A DNA stretch of 36,540 nt, taken from assembly GCA_014240365.1 (NCBI GenBank), contig JAAZXC010000013.1, positions 1-36,540 on the forward strand. Direction: 5' to 3'. Under the pieces are notes generated by a model. That model made no database searches. It was not told where the DNA came from and worked only from the letters and a program-made list of their open reading frames with translations. Made by a program: the position numbers and the translations under genes. This DNA is from Acidimicrobiales bacterium. Lineage in GTDB: Bacteria > Actinomycetota > Acidimicrobiia > Acidimicrobiales > MedAcidi-G1. Of the stretch, positions 1 through 7,915 are shown one piece after another (within the stretch, counting starts at the first letter, position 1; every line of letters starts with the position of its first letter).

Positions 1-7
1 GAAGTAG

Positions 8-367
8 ATGAAGGCATGGAACATCGTCGTGATGTCATGCACCCGTGCCACGGTCGTCAGCGAGCACCTCTTCCACACGCCGGGAATCATCAGGTCGACC
101 CGGGCGTGGTCCGAATCGGACTGGTCCCAGGCAGTAGACCGCCTCCGATCTCGTGGGTGGATGGACGACGACGGGATCACAGACGATGGACGGACCCGGC
201 GTAGTTCAATCGAGCGCCGGACCAACGAGTTGGATACCGAGATCTGGAATGGCCTTGACGACAAGGCGGTAAACCGGTTCGCCGGCCTCCTCAAACCAGC
301 GATCGAGGCCCTGACCGGGGGCGGGTACTTCGCTGCAATCGGCCGTCCTGCAACGAAGGGCCGGTAG
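8..367 (+). pseudogene. C-terminal remnant of an SCO6745-like protein
   Basis: The translation contains RAWSESDWSQAVDRL, then a short acidic stretch, ITDDGR and a polar helix ending RTNELD, followed by LLKPAIEAL. This is the order expected in the C-terminal half of the SCO6745 family of actinobacterial proteins, whose members are about 260-290 residues. Function in that family is not established. An in-frame TAG at positions 5-7 directly precedes the ATG, so the N-terminal half cannot be joined in this frame within the window. Either the gene is broken, or a frameshift lies near the window edge, or the resemblance is to a shorter protein. The rest of the gene would lie left of the window, so I cannot decide. 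Family assignment is from memory of the motif pattern. Confidence 0.45.
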
Positions 368-482
368 GGCTACCCGGGGTCCGCTGTGTGACCCAGGCGA
401 CACCGGGCCGGCCGTAACCAATTTGTAAACTTGAGTACGCCCTGAACCGAAGGCGTCTACCGAACGCTTCCAGAGGGTGTCG

Positions 483-2021
483 ATGATCAAGGTTTCCGAA
501 AGGTCAGTACGCGGCCGTCTCGCCGGCCGGTTCTCCGTCCAGCGACTCCGCAACGAGTGGCTCCTGAACCCCGCTGCCAACCTCCTGTCGGGCCTCATCG
601 TCGCCTTCGCCCTGATCCCCGAGGCCATCTCGTTCTCGATCATCGCCGGAGTGGACCCCAGGGTCGGGCTCTACGCCTCGTTCTCGATCGCCATCATCAT
701 CGCCTTCGCCGGCGGACGCCCCGGGATGATCTCGGCCGCCACCGGCGCCATGGCCCTCGTCATCGTGCCACTGGTCGCAGAACACGGGCTCGGCCACCTG
801 TTCGCCGCCACCATCCTCGCCGGGATCATCCAGGTCGGGTTGGGTCGCCTCGGCGTCGGCTCGCTCATGCGATTCATCCCCCGCACCGTCATGGTCGGCT
901 TCGTCAACGCCCTGGCCATCCTCATCTTCCTGGCACAGGTCCCCCACATCCTGCTGTCTGACCACACCGACCGGGCCGCCTTCGGCCTGAACCTGGCGTT
1001 CATCGCCATTGGCCTGGCAATCATCTACGGCCTCCCGAGGATCACCACCGTCGTGCCGTCCCCGTTGGTGGCCATCATCGTGCTGGCCACCGCCGCCATG
1101 GCGTTGGACCTGCACCTGCCCACGGTCGGCGACATGGGGGCCCTCCCCGACTCGCTGCCCGGTCTCTCCCTTCCCGATATCCCGTGGACGCTCGGGACGC
1201 TGCAGGTCATCCTCCCGTTCTCGATCACGCTGGCCTTCGTAGGCCTGCTGGAGTCACTGCTCACAGCACAATTGCTCGACGACCTGACCGACAGCGGCTC
1301 GGACAAGAACCGCGAGGCGCGTGGCCAGGGTGTGGCCAACATCGCCACCGGTTTCCTGGGTGGCATGGCGGGCTGCGCCATGATCGGCCAGTCGATCATC
1401 AACCACCGGTCCGGTGGACGTACCCGGCTGTCAACCCTCGCGTCCGGCCTGTTCCTGCTCATCCTGATCCTTGCCCTCGGCGACTTCGTGGCCCGAGTTC
1501 CCATGGCGTCCCTTGTTGCCGTGATGGTCATGGTCTCGGTCAGCACCTTCGACTGGGCCAGCATCCACCCACGCAACCTGCGGATCATGCCGCGCACCGA
1601 GACCATCGTGATGGCCTCCACGGTCGGCATCGTGATCCTCACCCACAACCTCGCGTACGGGGTTGTCTGCGGAGTGGTCCTCTCAGCGGTGTTCTTCGTT
1701 CGACATGTATCGCACCTGGTGCGGGTCACCAGCGTGGTCGACCCCGACAACGTTGAACGCCTCTACGCGGTCAGCGGGCAGCTGTTCTTCGCCTCGACCA
1801 ACGACCTGGTGCACGCCTTCGACTATGACGCTGTGAAGGTCAAGCGGGTCGAGATCGACTTCAGTGGCGCCCACATCTGGGACACCTCGGCGGTCGTGGC
1901 CGTCGATGCCGTGGTCGCCAAGTTCGCCCAGCGTGGCATCACAGCCGAGCTGGTAGGCCTCAACCGCCACGCAGCACGGCTGCACAGCAACACCACGGAC
2001 TCGCTCAGCCCCCAGCACTGA
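483..2021 (+). CDS. SulP-family anion transporter with C-terminal STAS domain
   Basis: About 512 residues. The N-terminal 400 residues hold the SulP membrane domain: the opening NLLSGLIVAFALIPEAISFS is the characteristic first helix, followed by many hydrophobic segments, a conserved GQSIINHRSGGRTRLS stretch and a MVSVSTFDW region. The last 100 residues form a STAS domain (LYAVSGQLFFAS, then VEIDFSGAHIWDTSAVVAVD). The family exchanges or co-transports sulfate, bicarbonate or other anions across the cytoplasmic membrane; the substrate cannot be read from sequence. I chose ATG at 483 because AGAGG lies 6 nt upstream. A GTG at 477 is in frame but sits within that Shine-Dalgarno region. It is followed 24 nt later by the amidohydrolase gene, which has its own putative promoter. 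Confidence 0.9.
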   Translation: MIKVSERSVRGRLAGRFSVQRLRNEWLLNPAANLLSGLIVAFALIPEAISFSIIAGVDPRVGLYASFSIAIIIAFAGGRPGMISAATGAMALVIVPLVAEHGLGHLFAATILAGIIQVGLGRLGVGSLMRFIPRTVMVGFVNALAILIFLAQVPHILLSDHTDRAAFGLNLAFIAIGLAIIYGLPRITTVVPSPLVAIIVLATAAMALDLHLPTVGDMGALPDSLPGLSLPDIPWTLGTLQVILPFSITLAFVGLLESLLTAQLLDDLTDSGSDKNREARGQGVANIATGFLGGMAGCAMIGQSIINHRSGGRTRLSTLASGLFLLILILALGDFVARVPMASLVAVMVMVSVSTFDWASIHPRNLRIMPRTETIVMASTVGIVILTHNLAYGVVCGVVLSAVFFVRHVSHLVRVTSVVDPDNVERLYAVSGQLFFASTNDLVHAFDYDAVKVKRVEIDFSGAHIWDTSAVVAVDAVVAKFAQRGITAELVGLNRHAARLHSNTTDSLSPQH

Positions 2022-2031
2022 CCCGCCGGGC

Positions 2032-2037
2032 TAGGTT
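2032..2037 (+). promoter_or_regulatory. Putative -10 box (TAGGTT) for leaderless amidohydrolase mRNA
   Basis: TAGGTT fits the actinobacterial TANNNT -10 consensus and ends 8 nt before the ATG at 2046, so transcription would start at or next to the start codon. No Shine-Dalgarno sequence precedes the ATG. No convincing -35 hexamer is visible. Confidence 0.45.
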
Positions 2038-2045
2038 CGGCGACC

Positions 2046-3059
2046 ATGGCGGACAGCGGGAGCCTCACCTTTGATCGACCCGACTGGCATGCCCAGGTCG
2101 ATGAAGAGGTCGTGGATCCAGATCTGGAGATCATCGACCCCCATCATCATCTCTGGCAGATTCCGGGCGCCGACTACCTGCTAGAGAACCTGTGGGCCGA
2201 CACCGGATCGGGTCACAGGGTCGTCAAGACCGTCTTCGTGGAATGCCACGCCTCCTACCGGGATTACGGGCCTGACCACCTCCGACCGGTCGGCGAGACC
2301 GAGTTCGTGGCCGGTCTGGCCGCCGACAGCAACGAAGGGCCGGGCGCACGCATTGCCGGGATCGTGGCCTACGCCGATCTGAGGCTCGGCGACCGACTCC
2401 CCGAGGTGCTCGACGCCCATGTCGAGACCGGACGGGGACTTTTCCGCGGTATCCGCCACGCGCTTTCCCATGCCACCCACCCGGAGGTGCTGGCCTTCCC
2501 CGGTGGGGCTCCAGCCGGCCTCTCCTCCGACGAGGCATTCCGCGACGGGGTACGCATGTTGGGCCGGCTCGGCCACACATACGAGAGCTGGCACTACCAC
2601 GAACAGATGCCCGACTTCATCGATCTGGCCCGGTCTGCGCCGGACACCACGATCATCCTCGACCACTTCGGGACCCCGTTGGGTGTCGGTCCCTGGGCGA
2701 CGCAACGAGACGAGATATTCGAGCAGTGGAAGGTCGACATCGCCGAGGCCGCTCGCTGTCCGAACGTGGTGGCCAAGCTGGGTGGCCTGGCCATGCCCGA
2801 CAACGGCTACGGCTGGCACCTGGCCGACCGACCGCCCACCTCCGACGAGGTGGTGTCCGCCCACCGGGCCCACTACCTCCACACCATCGACCACTTCGGA
2901 CCAGAGCGGTGCATGTTCGAAAGCAACTTCCCGGTCGACCGGGTCTCGGTCTCGTACCGGGTGCTGTTCAACGCCTTCAAGAAGATGGTCGCCGACTTCT
3001 CGACCGACGATCGGGCCGCCATGTTCTCCGGCACCGCCGAGCGCGTCTACCGCCTCTGA
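2046..3059 (+). CDS. Amidohydrolase family (Amidohydro_2) metal-dependent hydrolase
   Basis: 337 residues, the usual length for the TIM-barrel Amidohydro_2 family (2-pyrone-4,6-dicarboxylate lactonase/ACMSD-related). The metal-binding signature IIDPHHHLW lies at residues 29-37. Further family hallmarks are FVECHASY, GIRHALSHA, IILDHFGTP (metal-binding His after the strand) and near the C-terminus MFESNFPVDR carrying the catalytic-type Asp. Members hydrolyse lactones or decarboxylate small carboxylic acids in the cytoplasm; the substrate here is unknown. The gene is preceded by a TAGGTT hexamer suggesting a leaderless transcript. The following gene also hydrolyses C-N bonds, but a functional link is not demonstrated. 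Confidence 0.85.
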   Translation: MADSGSLTFDRPDWHAQVDEEVVDPDLEIIDPHHHLWQIPGADYLLENLWADTGSGHRVVKTVFVECHASYRDYGPDHLRPVGETEFVAGLAADSNEGPGARIAGIVAYADLRLGDRLPEVLDAHVETGRGLFRGIRHALSHATHPEVLAFPGGAPAGLSSDEAFRDGVRMLGRLGHTYESWHYHEQMPDFIDLARSAPDTTIILDHFGTPLGVGPWATQRDEIFEQWKVDIAEAARCPNVVAKLGGLAMPDNGYGWHLADRPPTSDEVVSAHRAHYLHTIDHFGPERCMFESNFPVDRVSVSYRVLFNAFKKMVADFSTDDRAAMFSGTAERVYRL

Positions 3060-3107
3060 CCCGGACGTCGGGATTCGTCTGATCCAGGGCCTGTTGCGGC
3101 ACTCGGG

Positions 3108-3113
3108 TACGGT
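3108..3113 (+). promoter_or_regulatory. Putative -10 box (TACGGT) for leaderless dimethylargininase mRNA
   Basis: TACGGT matches TANNNT and ends 6 nt before the ATG at 3120; there is no Shine-Dalgarno sequence. This suggests transcription begins at the start codon. No clear -35 element is seen. Confidence 0.45.
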
Positions 3114-3119
3114 CGCCGG

Positions 3120-3899
3120 ATGCTCGTCGCCGTTACCCGTGGGGTCAGCCCGACCATCGCCGACTGTGAGCTGACCCACCTCGAACGCACGCCCATAGAC
3201 ATCGAGGTCGCCCGGGCCCACCACGCCGCCTACGAGGCCACGCTGACCGAGCTGGGCTGCCGGGTGGAACAGTTGCCGGCCGAACCCGATCTGCCCGACT
3301 CGGTGTTCGTCGAGGACGTGGCCGTCGTGCTCGAGGAGGTGGCCGTCATCACCCGTCCCGGGGCCGAATCCCGACGCGGCGAACGCTCCAGCATCGAACG
3401 GACGCTCGAGCCGTACCGGACTCTGGCCCACATCCGCTCGCCGGGAATCCTGGACGGTGGTGACGTGCTGGTCGCCGGCCACGACATCCACATCGGCCTC
3501 ACCAGCCGGAGCGACACCTCGGCCATCGACCAATTCCGGGCCATCGTCGGCGACCACGGCTACCGGGTCCACGGCGTGGCCGTGCGTGGCTGCCTGCACC
3601 TCAAGTCGGCGGTCACCGCTGTGGCCGACGACACCCTGGTCATCAACCCCGAACGGGTCAGTGCCGACCACCTCGGCGACCGGCGCTGCATCTCCGTCGA
3701 TCCGGCCGAACCGGATGCCGCCAACGTCGTCCGGGTAGGAGGCACCATCCTCGTGGCCGCTGCCTACCCCCGGACCGCAGACCGCATCTCAGCAGCCGGA
3801 TTCGACGTGCGCTCCGTCGAAGCATCCGAGTTGGCCAAGGCCGAGGGCGCCCTCACGTGCTGCAGCCTCATCTTCGATGCACCGGAACGGAACGCCTAG
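3120..3899 (+). CDS. ddaH: N(G),N(G)-dimethylarginine dimethylaminohydrolase (dimethylargininase)
   Basis: 259 residues, close to the bacterial DDAH size of about 255. The enzyme hydrolyses methylated arginine to citrulline and methylamine or dimethylamine in the cytoplasm. Diagnostic features are the substrate-binding DSVFVED motif at residues 60-66, LDGGDVLV at 111-118, catalytic His160 within CLHLKS, and the catalytic Cys248 in the terminal LTCCS motif. The fold is the guanidine-modifying beta-propeller also found in arginine deiminase, but length and motifs favour DDAH. It appears to be independently transcribed. Confusion with the related citrullinase or agmatine-type members is possible without alignment. 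Confidence 0.87.
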   Translation: MLVAVTRGVSPTIADCELTHLERTPIDIEVARAHHAAYEATLTELGCRVEQLPAEPDLPDSVFVEDVAVVLEEVAVITRPGAESRRGERSSIERTLEPYRTLAHIRSPGILDGGDVLVAGHDIHIGLTSRSDTSAIDQFRAIVGDHGYRVHGVAVRGCLHLKSAVTAVADDTLVINPERVSADHLGDRRCISVDPAEPDAANVVRVGGTILVAAAYPRTADRISAAGFDVRSVEASELAKAEGALTCCSLIFDAPERNA

Positions 3900-4074
3900 A
3901 GGCCTCAACAGGCTCGCCCTCCAACGCCTCCAGAATCGGCGACGCTCGGGAGTTACCTCCTTCCCGGCACCAGCACCGGCACTGGCAGAGCGATTTGCCA
4001 CCCCGGCCATCTGATGCTTCGATGGTCAGAAGCCAGCCCAGAGCGGGTCGTATCCGAGTGATAGGAATCTCCCC
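3900..4074. other. 175-nt intergenic stretch without a recognised gene
   Basis: No open frame with coding character was found. The end of the stretch carries AGGA about 9 nt before the ATG at 4075, a plausible ribosome binding site. No riboswitch or terminator could be identified with confidence. Confidence 0.4.
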
Positions 4075-4371
4075 ATGTCCCAGACCGTCCAGGCCGTATT
4101 CCCATGCAGAGAAGGCCAGGGCGCAGGCCTCGTCGCTGCACTCAAGTCAGCTCTCGTAGAAACCCGGGCATTCGAGGGCTGTGAGTCAGTTGAGGTCTAC
4201 ACCGATGCCGACGCACCCGATCGGGTCGTCCTCTGGGAGAAGTTCGCTGAGCGGGCGAACCACGAGGCCTACATGGCCTGGCGGACCGAGACCGGTCTCC
4301 TCGAGATGCTCGCCCCGATCCTGACCGGCGAGCTCCAGATCACGTACTTCACGGACCATCCGGACATCTGA
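4075..4371 (+). CDS. Antibiotic biosynthesis monooxygenase (ABM) domain protein, YgiN-like
   Basis: 98 residues forming a single ABM ferredoxin-like domain. The pattern MSQTVQAVFPCREGQGAGLV, then EGCESVEVYTDADAP, VVLWEKFAERANHEAYMAWR and a C-terminal ELQITYF strand is typical of small quinol monooxygenase/YgiN-like proteins. Such proteins are cytoplasmic dimers. Some oxidise quinols or polyketides, others bind haem or have no known activity. It is followed by a 148-nt gap to the broken phosphatase gene. A specific substrate cannot be proposed. Confidence 0.8.
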   Translation: MSQTVQAVFPCREGQGAGLVAALKSALVETRAFEGCESVEVYTDADAPDRVVLWEKFAERANHEAYMAWRTETGLLEMLAPILTGELQITYFTDHPDI

Positions 4372-4519
4372 CCTCGACCCCGCGGCACCCGCCCGGGAAC
4401 ATCGGCCTCCGACCCCGGAAACTCCCGACTCCCCGAAGACAGATCCCGGCCGTGATGGCTCTCATGGTCGAGAACGCCGCAGGTGGCAGTTTCGCCAGCG
4501 CATCCTGTTTGGTGCCCTT

Positions 4520-5173
4520 GTGGCCTCCTCGACTGCCCTGACGCTGGCCGTTCGCAGCGACGGGCCTCTTCCCGGAGAGGTGGCGGCAGCGCGCTGGATG
4601 AACCAGAACACACCCGCTGCAGTCGACCGGTTCGCCGACCTCATCGACCTGGCCCTCACCGACATGGCCGCACCTGTCGTGTTCGTCGCCATCGCCCTGC
4701 TGGTGTGGTGGCGATGGGGTCGATATTCAGCGGTGATGCTCGGCTTCGCAGGGGCGTTCACCGGTCTGACGCGACTGGGCGACCTCGTCGAGCGCCCGCG
4801 ACCCACACCCGCCGTGGAATGGAGCGGATACTCGTTCGGCAATGGTGGCTACCCGAGCGGCCATGTGGTGTTCAGCGTGCTCGTCCTGGGCACCGTCGCC
4901 CTGCTGGCGCGTCGCCAAACCACCTCGCGGATCGCGAGGTGGATCGTGGGAGCGATGAGCATTCTGATCGCCGTGACCTCGTGGACGCGGGTGAGTCGCC
5001 TCTAACACTGGCCACTCGACGTCGTAGGCGGGAGCCTGATGGCGGTAGCGGGACTACTCGGCATCACCTGGCTCCACCCTCGCCTCGCCTCCCTGGCGAC
5101 AGGTCGACCGCTGCTCGGTCGCCTTCTGCTCGCCCCCGGGACCCCCTACAGCACTGCCCATCCGGAGGTCTGA
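4520..5173 (+). pseudogene. PAP2-family phosphatase, interrupted by in-frame TAA
   Basis: The frame encodes a PAP2 (type 2 phosphatidic acid phosphatase) membrane protein. Motif 1 is LVERPRPT, motif 2 is YPSGH. Motif 3 should be SRxxxxxHxxxD but reads S-R-L, then a TAA stop at 5003-5005, then HWPLDVVGG in the same frame. The coding character continues with a hydrophobic segment to a TGA at 5171-5173. Between Arg and His only two codons remain instead of five, so a nine-base in-frame deletion creating the stop explains the break. The N-terminus is also unclear: coding character (RRRWQFRQR before the first hydrophobic segment) extends upstream of GTG 4520 without a start codon. The truncated protein would lack the catalytic histidine of motif 3. 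Confidence 0.7.
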
Positions 5174-5179
5174 AGGGCG

Positions 5180-5623
5180 CTAGGCCAGCATCGCCGCCAT
5201 GCGGTCACGGACCGCCTCGACTGCCTTGAACGGTCGGATCATCACCTTGAACTCGGTGATCAGTCCGTCGTCGTCGCAGGTGATGATGTCAACACCGTTC
5301 ACCTGAATGCCACCCATCGTGGTCTCGAACTCGAGAACCGCCTGGTGGCCGTCCAGGACCTTCTTCGTGTAACGGAATCCGGCGCCGGACGATCCGGACT
5401 GCCCTGACCCATCAGTCTCCGCGTCACCGGGGAACACCTGCGAGGCGGCGGTCAGGTACATGAGGGTCAGGTCCCTCCCCTGCTGGGGCGAAAAGATCAC
5501 CGGCGACCAGAAGACCACGTCAGGATGCAGGAGGTCCTCGAGGGTGGCGGACCCTCCGCCCGCCAGATGCGTCAGCCAGGCGGCCATCGTCTGGTGGATG
5601 GGAGATGGATCGGTCACGGTCAT
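5180..5623 (-). CDS. SnoaL-like / NTF2-fold polyketide cyclase-type protein
   Basis: 147 residues if started at ATG 5623, where GGTGAG lies about 9 nt upstream; an in-frame start at 5698 would add 25 low-complexity residues. The translation has the SnoaL/NTF2-like pattern: an N-terminal helix with MAAWLTHLAGGG, the motif LEDLLHPDVVFWSPV, a middle part with YLTAASQVF, then LEFETTMGGIQVNGVDIITCDDDGLITEFKVMIRP. The fold forms a small conical pocket and is found in isomerases, cyclases and many proteins of unknown function. No catalytic assignment is possible. It ends 7 nt from the broken PAP2 gene on the opposite strand and lies divergent to the thioredoxin-fold gene. Confidence 0.75.
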   Translation of the reverse strand: MTVTDPSPIHQTMAAWLTHLAGGGSATLEDLLHPDVVFWSPVIFSPQQGRDLTLMYLTAASQVFPGDAETDGSGQSGSSGAGFRYTKKVLDGHQAVLEFETTMGGIQVNGVDIITCDDDGLITEFKVMIRPFKAVEAVRDRMAAMLA

Positions 5624-5760
5624 GGCGCCATTCTCACCCCGGACCAGATCCAGAAGGGCATCGGGCCCGTGACGGTGTGGCCCTGATCGTGCCGTCATCG
5701 TGCTGTCAGGGCTAGTTTCGGCGTATCGCGCAAGTCGCCCAGAGCGCCGAGGTGCCCCAG

Positions 5761-6792
5761 ATGACCGTAGACACGACCACCATCCTCGCCGAGGACGTCA
5801 CGACCCCGGCCGTCACGTGGGACGGTGACCGGCCAATCGTCGACCCATCACACCTGGGGTCGATCCTGGGATGGGACCTGAAGCCCGAGGGGCTCTGTCG
5901 CAAGGACGTCTGCGTTCCCGTGCACGACCGGCCCGGCCTGAACCATGCGGACGGAGTCGACCTCTGCGCTGTGGCCGACGCCCTGGGACAACCAGTGCTC
6001 GTCGACGCCGACGCCCACCTCGTAGCCATCGGGGCGGCGACCGCCCACCGACAACAGGCCATGGTCGATCGCCTGGCACCGGACGCTTCGGTCCTGGACC
6101 TGCAGGGAAACAGGCGACTGCTCTCCGAGTGGTCGGGAACCAGACGCCTGCTCGTCGCCTTCTCCACGTGGTGAGGATGCGCATTTGACCTGCCCGGGTG
6201 GCAGGCACTTCATGACGAGTTGGCCGACGAGAACTTCACCGTCATCGCCGTGGCGCTGGACGAGAACCTGGCAGCCGTGGCGCCCTTCGCCGAGAACATC
6301 ACGTATCCGGTCCTCGTAGACACGGAACACCAGATGAGCGAGCTCTACGCCATCACCAACGTGCCCACCGTGGTCTGGATAGACGAGGACGACCGGATCG
6401 TCAGGCCCAATGCCATGGAGCCCGGTAGCGACATGTTCACAGAGTTCACCGGGATCAAGTGCGAGGGGCACATGGAGCAGGTCCGGACCTGGATCCGGAA
6501 CGGGGTCCTGCCTGATGACGCCGACCACGAGGTACAGGCGCTGGATCCAGACGAGGTCACAGCCCACCTCCACTTCCGACTTGCCACCCATGCCCGCCGG
6601 GGCGGCCTGGCCGACGCCGCCTAACGACACTTCGCAGCTGCCTCCGAGTTGGCCCCCAACGACTTCACAATCGTCCGCGGAGCCATGCCGCTCACCGGGG
6701 TCAACCCCTTCGGCGCAGCCTTCTTCGAGCTGTACGGGCGGTTCCAGGAGGCAGGGTCGCCGTACCACGGCATTCCCCGGGCGAGGACCTAG
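5761..6792 (+). CDS. Thioredoxin-fold (TlpA/redoxin-like) protein with in-frame TGA at the catalytic Cys and a TAA near the C-terminus
   Basis: One continuous frame encodes an actinobacterial-type redoxin protein of about 343 codons. It has an N-terminal domain with TTPAVTWDG and LCRKDVCVPV, a thioredoxin-like domain (LLVAFSTW, then GCAFDLPGWQALHDEL, YAITNVPTVVWIDEDDRIVRP), and a C-terminal helical part (HLHFRLATHARRGGLADAA, then RHFAAASELAPNDF). Codon 138 (6172-6174), where the W-C-G-C active-site motif should have its first cysteine, is TGA. Codon 288 (6622-6624) is TAA, yet conserved sequence continues to TAG at 6790-6792. The ATG at 5761 is preceded by GAGGTG at a good distance. Two readings exist: selenocysteine at 138 with a truncated tail, or a pseudogene/sequence error. 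Conventional gene callers would split it into two short ORFs. Confidence 0.7.
6189..6205 (+). promoter_or_regulatory. SECIS-like hairpin just downstream of the in-frame TGA
   Basis: CCTGCC pairs perfectly with GGCAGG around the five-base loop CGGGT. The loop starts 21 nt after the TGA at 6172-6174 and has a G as its second base, which fits the general description of bacterial SECIS elements. However, the stem is largely forced by the codons for the conserved Leu-Pro-x-Trp-Gln segment, so it may also be present in cysteine homologues. Confidence 0.3.
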
Positions 6793-6821
6793 CCCACGGA
6801 CATGACGCAGGAGAGCTGAGG

Positions 6822-6863
6822 ATGTCCCAGCACGACGGCCACCACGAGCACGAGCACGACTGA
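6822..6863 (+). CDS. Possible 13-residue His-rich micro-ORF
   Basis: The frame encodes MSQHDGHHEHEHD, with five His and five Asp/Glu residues. AGGAG at 6809-6813 lies 8 nt before the ATG, a good Shine-Dalgarno placement. It sits between the interrupted redoxin gene and the DUF6159-like gene. It could be a metal-binding peptide, a leader, or a chance reading frame; nothing in the sequence proves translation. Confidence 0.25.
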   Translation: MSQHDGHHEHEHD

Positions 6864-6907
6864 CCACACCCTGACACCACCACGATTCCCCAGGGACCAG
6901 TAGCCGG

Positions 6908-6913
6908 TACCCT
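6908..6913 (+). promoter_or_regulatory. Putative -10 box (TACCCT) for leaderless DUF6159-like mRNA
   Basis: TACCCT matches TANNNT and ends 7 nt before the ATG at 6921, with no Shine-Dalgarno sequence between. This suggests a leaderless transcript starting at the coding sequence. Confidence 0.45.
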
Positions 6914-6920
6914 CGCCGTC

Positions 6921-7751
6921 ATGGGACGCATCTCCAACACCATCGCCCTGGCCAAGGTCTCGTGGAAGGTCCTGCGAAAGGACAGGGAGCTCCTACTCCT
7001 ACCGGTCCTCTCGTTCCTCGCATCGATCCTGGTCCTGACCCTGCTCTGGCTGCCCACCCTCAGCGCCATCGACACCTCCGGCCTGGCCGACGAGGGCGGA
7101 GACCCGGGAGCGGTCCTGATCGTCGTCGGCGTCATCTCCGCCATGGCGATGAGCATCATCAGCGTGTTCTTCAACGGTGCCCTGGTGGCAGGCGCCCACG
7201 AGCGCCTGTCCGGTGGAGACCCGACTGTCCGATCTGCGCTGGGGCGTGCCCTCTCGCGGCTCTCCGGACTACTTCCCTGGGCGATCATCACCGGCACCGT
7301 CGGCCTCATCCTCCAGGCCGTACGGGAACGCGCCGGATGGATGGGTCGATTCGTCGTGAACATGGTCGGCATGGCGTGGCAGACGGCCACCTTCCTGGTG
7401 GTCCCCGCCATCGTCATCGACGACCACGGAGCGGTCAGCGGCCTTAAGGCCTCGGCGGCACTCCTGAAGCGCACGTGGGGCGAGAACATCGCAGCACGGG
7501 TGGGCTTCGGCCTACTCGGCCTAGTCGCCGTCATCCCCGCCGTAATCGTGTTGTTTGCAACCGGAGCCCTGGGTGGCGCCGCCCTCGTGGTGGGCATCCT
7601 CCTGGCCGTCCCGTACCTCGCCCTCGTAGTGGTCGTGCTGACCGCCCTGAACGCCGTGTTCCAGACGGCGCTCTACCTGTATGCCACGACCGGTTCCGTT
7701 CCGGCCGGCTTCGACGACTCGAACCTGCAGGACAGCTTCACCACCGCCTGA
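6921..7751 (+). CDS. DUF6159-like multi-pass membrane protein
   Basis: 276 residues. The N-terminus MGRISNTIALAKVSWKVLRKDRELLLLPVLS resembles the DUF6159 family (alanine/lysine-rich amphipathic segment followed by a first membrane helix). About six hydrophobic segments follow, with a GLKASAALLKRTWGENIAARVGFGLLG region typical of related membrane proteins in which a family of helices flanks a conserved cytoplasmic loop. The function of the family is unknown. The gene has a TACCCT hexamer 7 nt before its start and strong hairpins after its stop, so it is probably a single-gene transcript. Confidence 0.7.
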   Translation: MGRISNTIALAKVSWKVLRKDRELLLLPVLSFLASILVLTLLWLPTLSAIDTSGLADEGGDPGAVLIVVGVISAMAMSIISVFFNGALVAGAHERLSGGDPTVRSALGRALSRLSGLLPWAIITGTVGLILQAVRERAGWMGRFVVNMVGMAWQTATFLVVPAIVIDDHGAVSGLKASAALLKRTWGENIAARVGFGLLGLVAVIPAVIVLFATGALGGAALVVGILLAVPYLALVVVVLTALNAVFQTALYLYATTGSVPAGFDDSNLQDSFTTA

Positions 7752-7768
7752 GGCCGGACGCGAGGCGA

Positions 7769-7786
7769 CCCCCGCCGAAGCGGGGG
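7769..7786 (+). terminator. Strong hairpin after the DUF6159-like gene
   Basis: CCCCCGC and GCGGGGG form a perfect 7-bp stem with loop CGAA, 18 nt after the stop codon. No T-tract follows, as is common in high-GC actinomycetes. A second perfect hairpin (CACGGT/ACCGTG, 7794-7809) follows directly. Confidence 0.55.
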
Positions 7787-7900
7787 CCGATCGCACGGTG
7801 GGAACCGTGTCCAGCAGTGACTCCTCAGCCAGCCGCCAGTGCCCACAGGATATGGACGTGGCGGCGATAGTGGTAGGCAGCACGCGTCGGGGCAGCGACC

Positions 7901-7906
7901 TAGGGT
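7901..7906 (+). promoter_or_regulatory. Putative -10 box (TAGGGT) for leaderless PhyH-like mRNA
   Basis: TAGGGT matches TANNNT and ends 9 nt before the GTG at 7916. There is no Shine-Dalgarno sequence, supporting the GTG start and a leaderless transcript. Confidence 0.42.
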
Positions 7907-7915
7907 CTGCGACCC

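Noticed and set aside
2181-3671. Long minus-strand frame across the amidohydrolase and dimethylargininase genes
   Set aside because: It spans two well-supported plus-strand genes and their boundary, with no motifs of its own.
3900-4074. Possible riboswitch before the ABM gene
   Set aside because: No conserved core (cobalamin, SAM, guanidine or TPP type) could be matched; only ordinary short inverted repeats were seen.
5003-5005. Stop-codon recoding as explanation for the PAP2 break
   Set aside because: The codon is TAA, and three codons of motif 3 are missing, so readthrough alone would not restore the motif.
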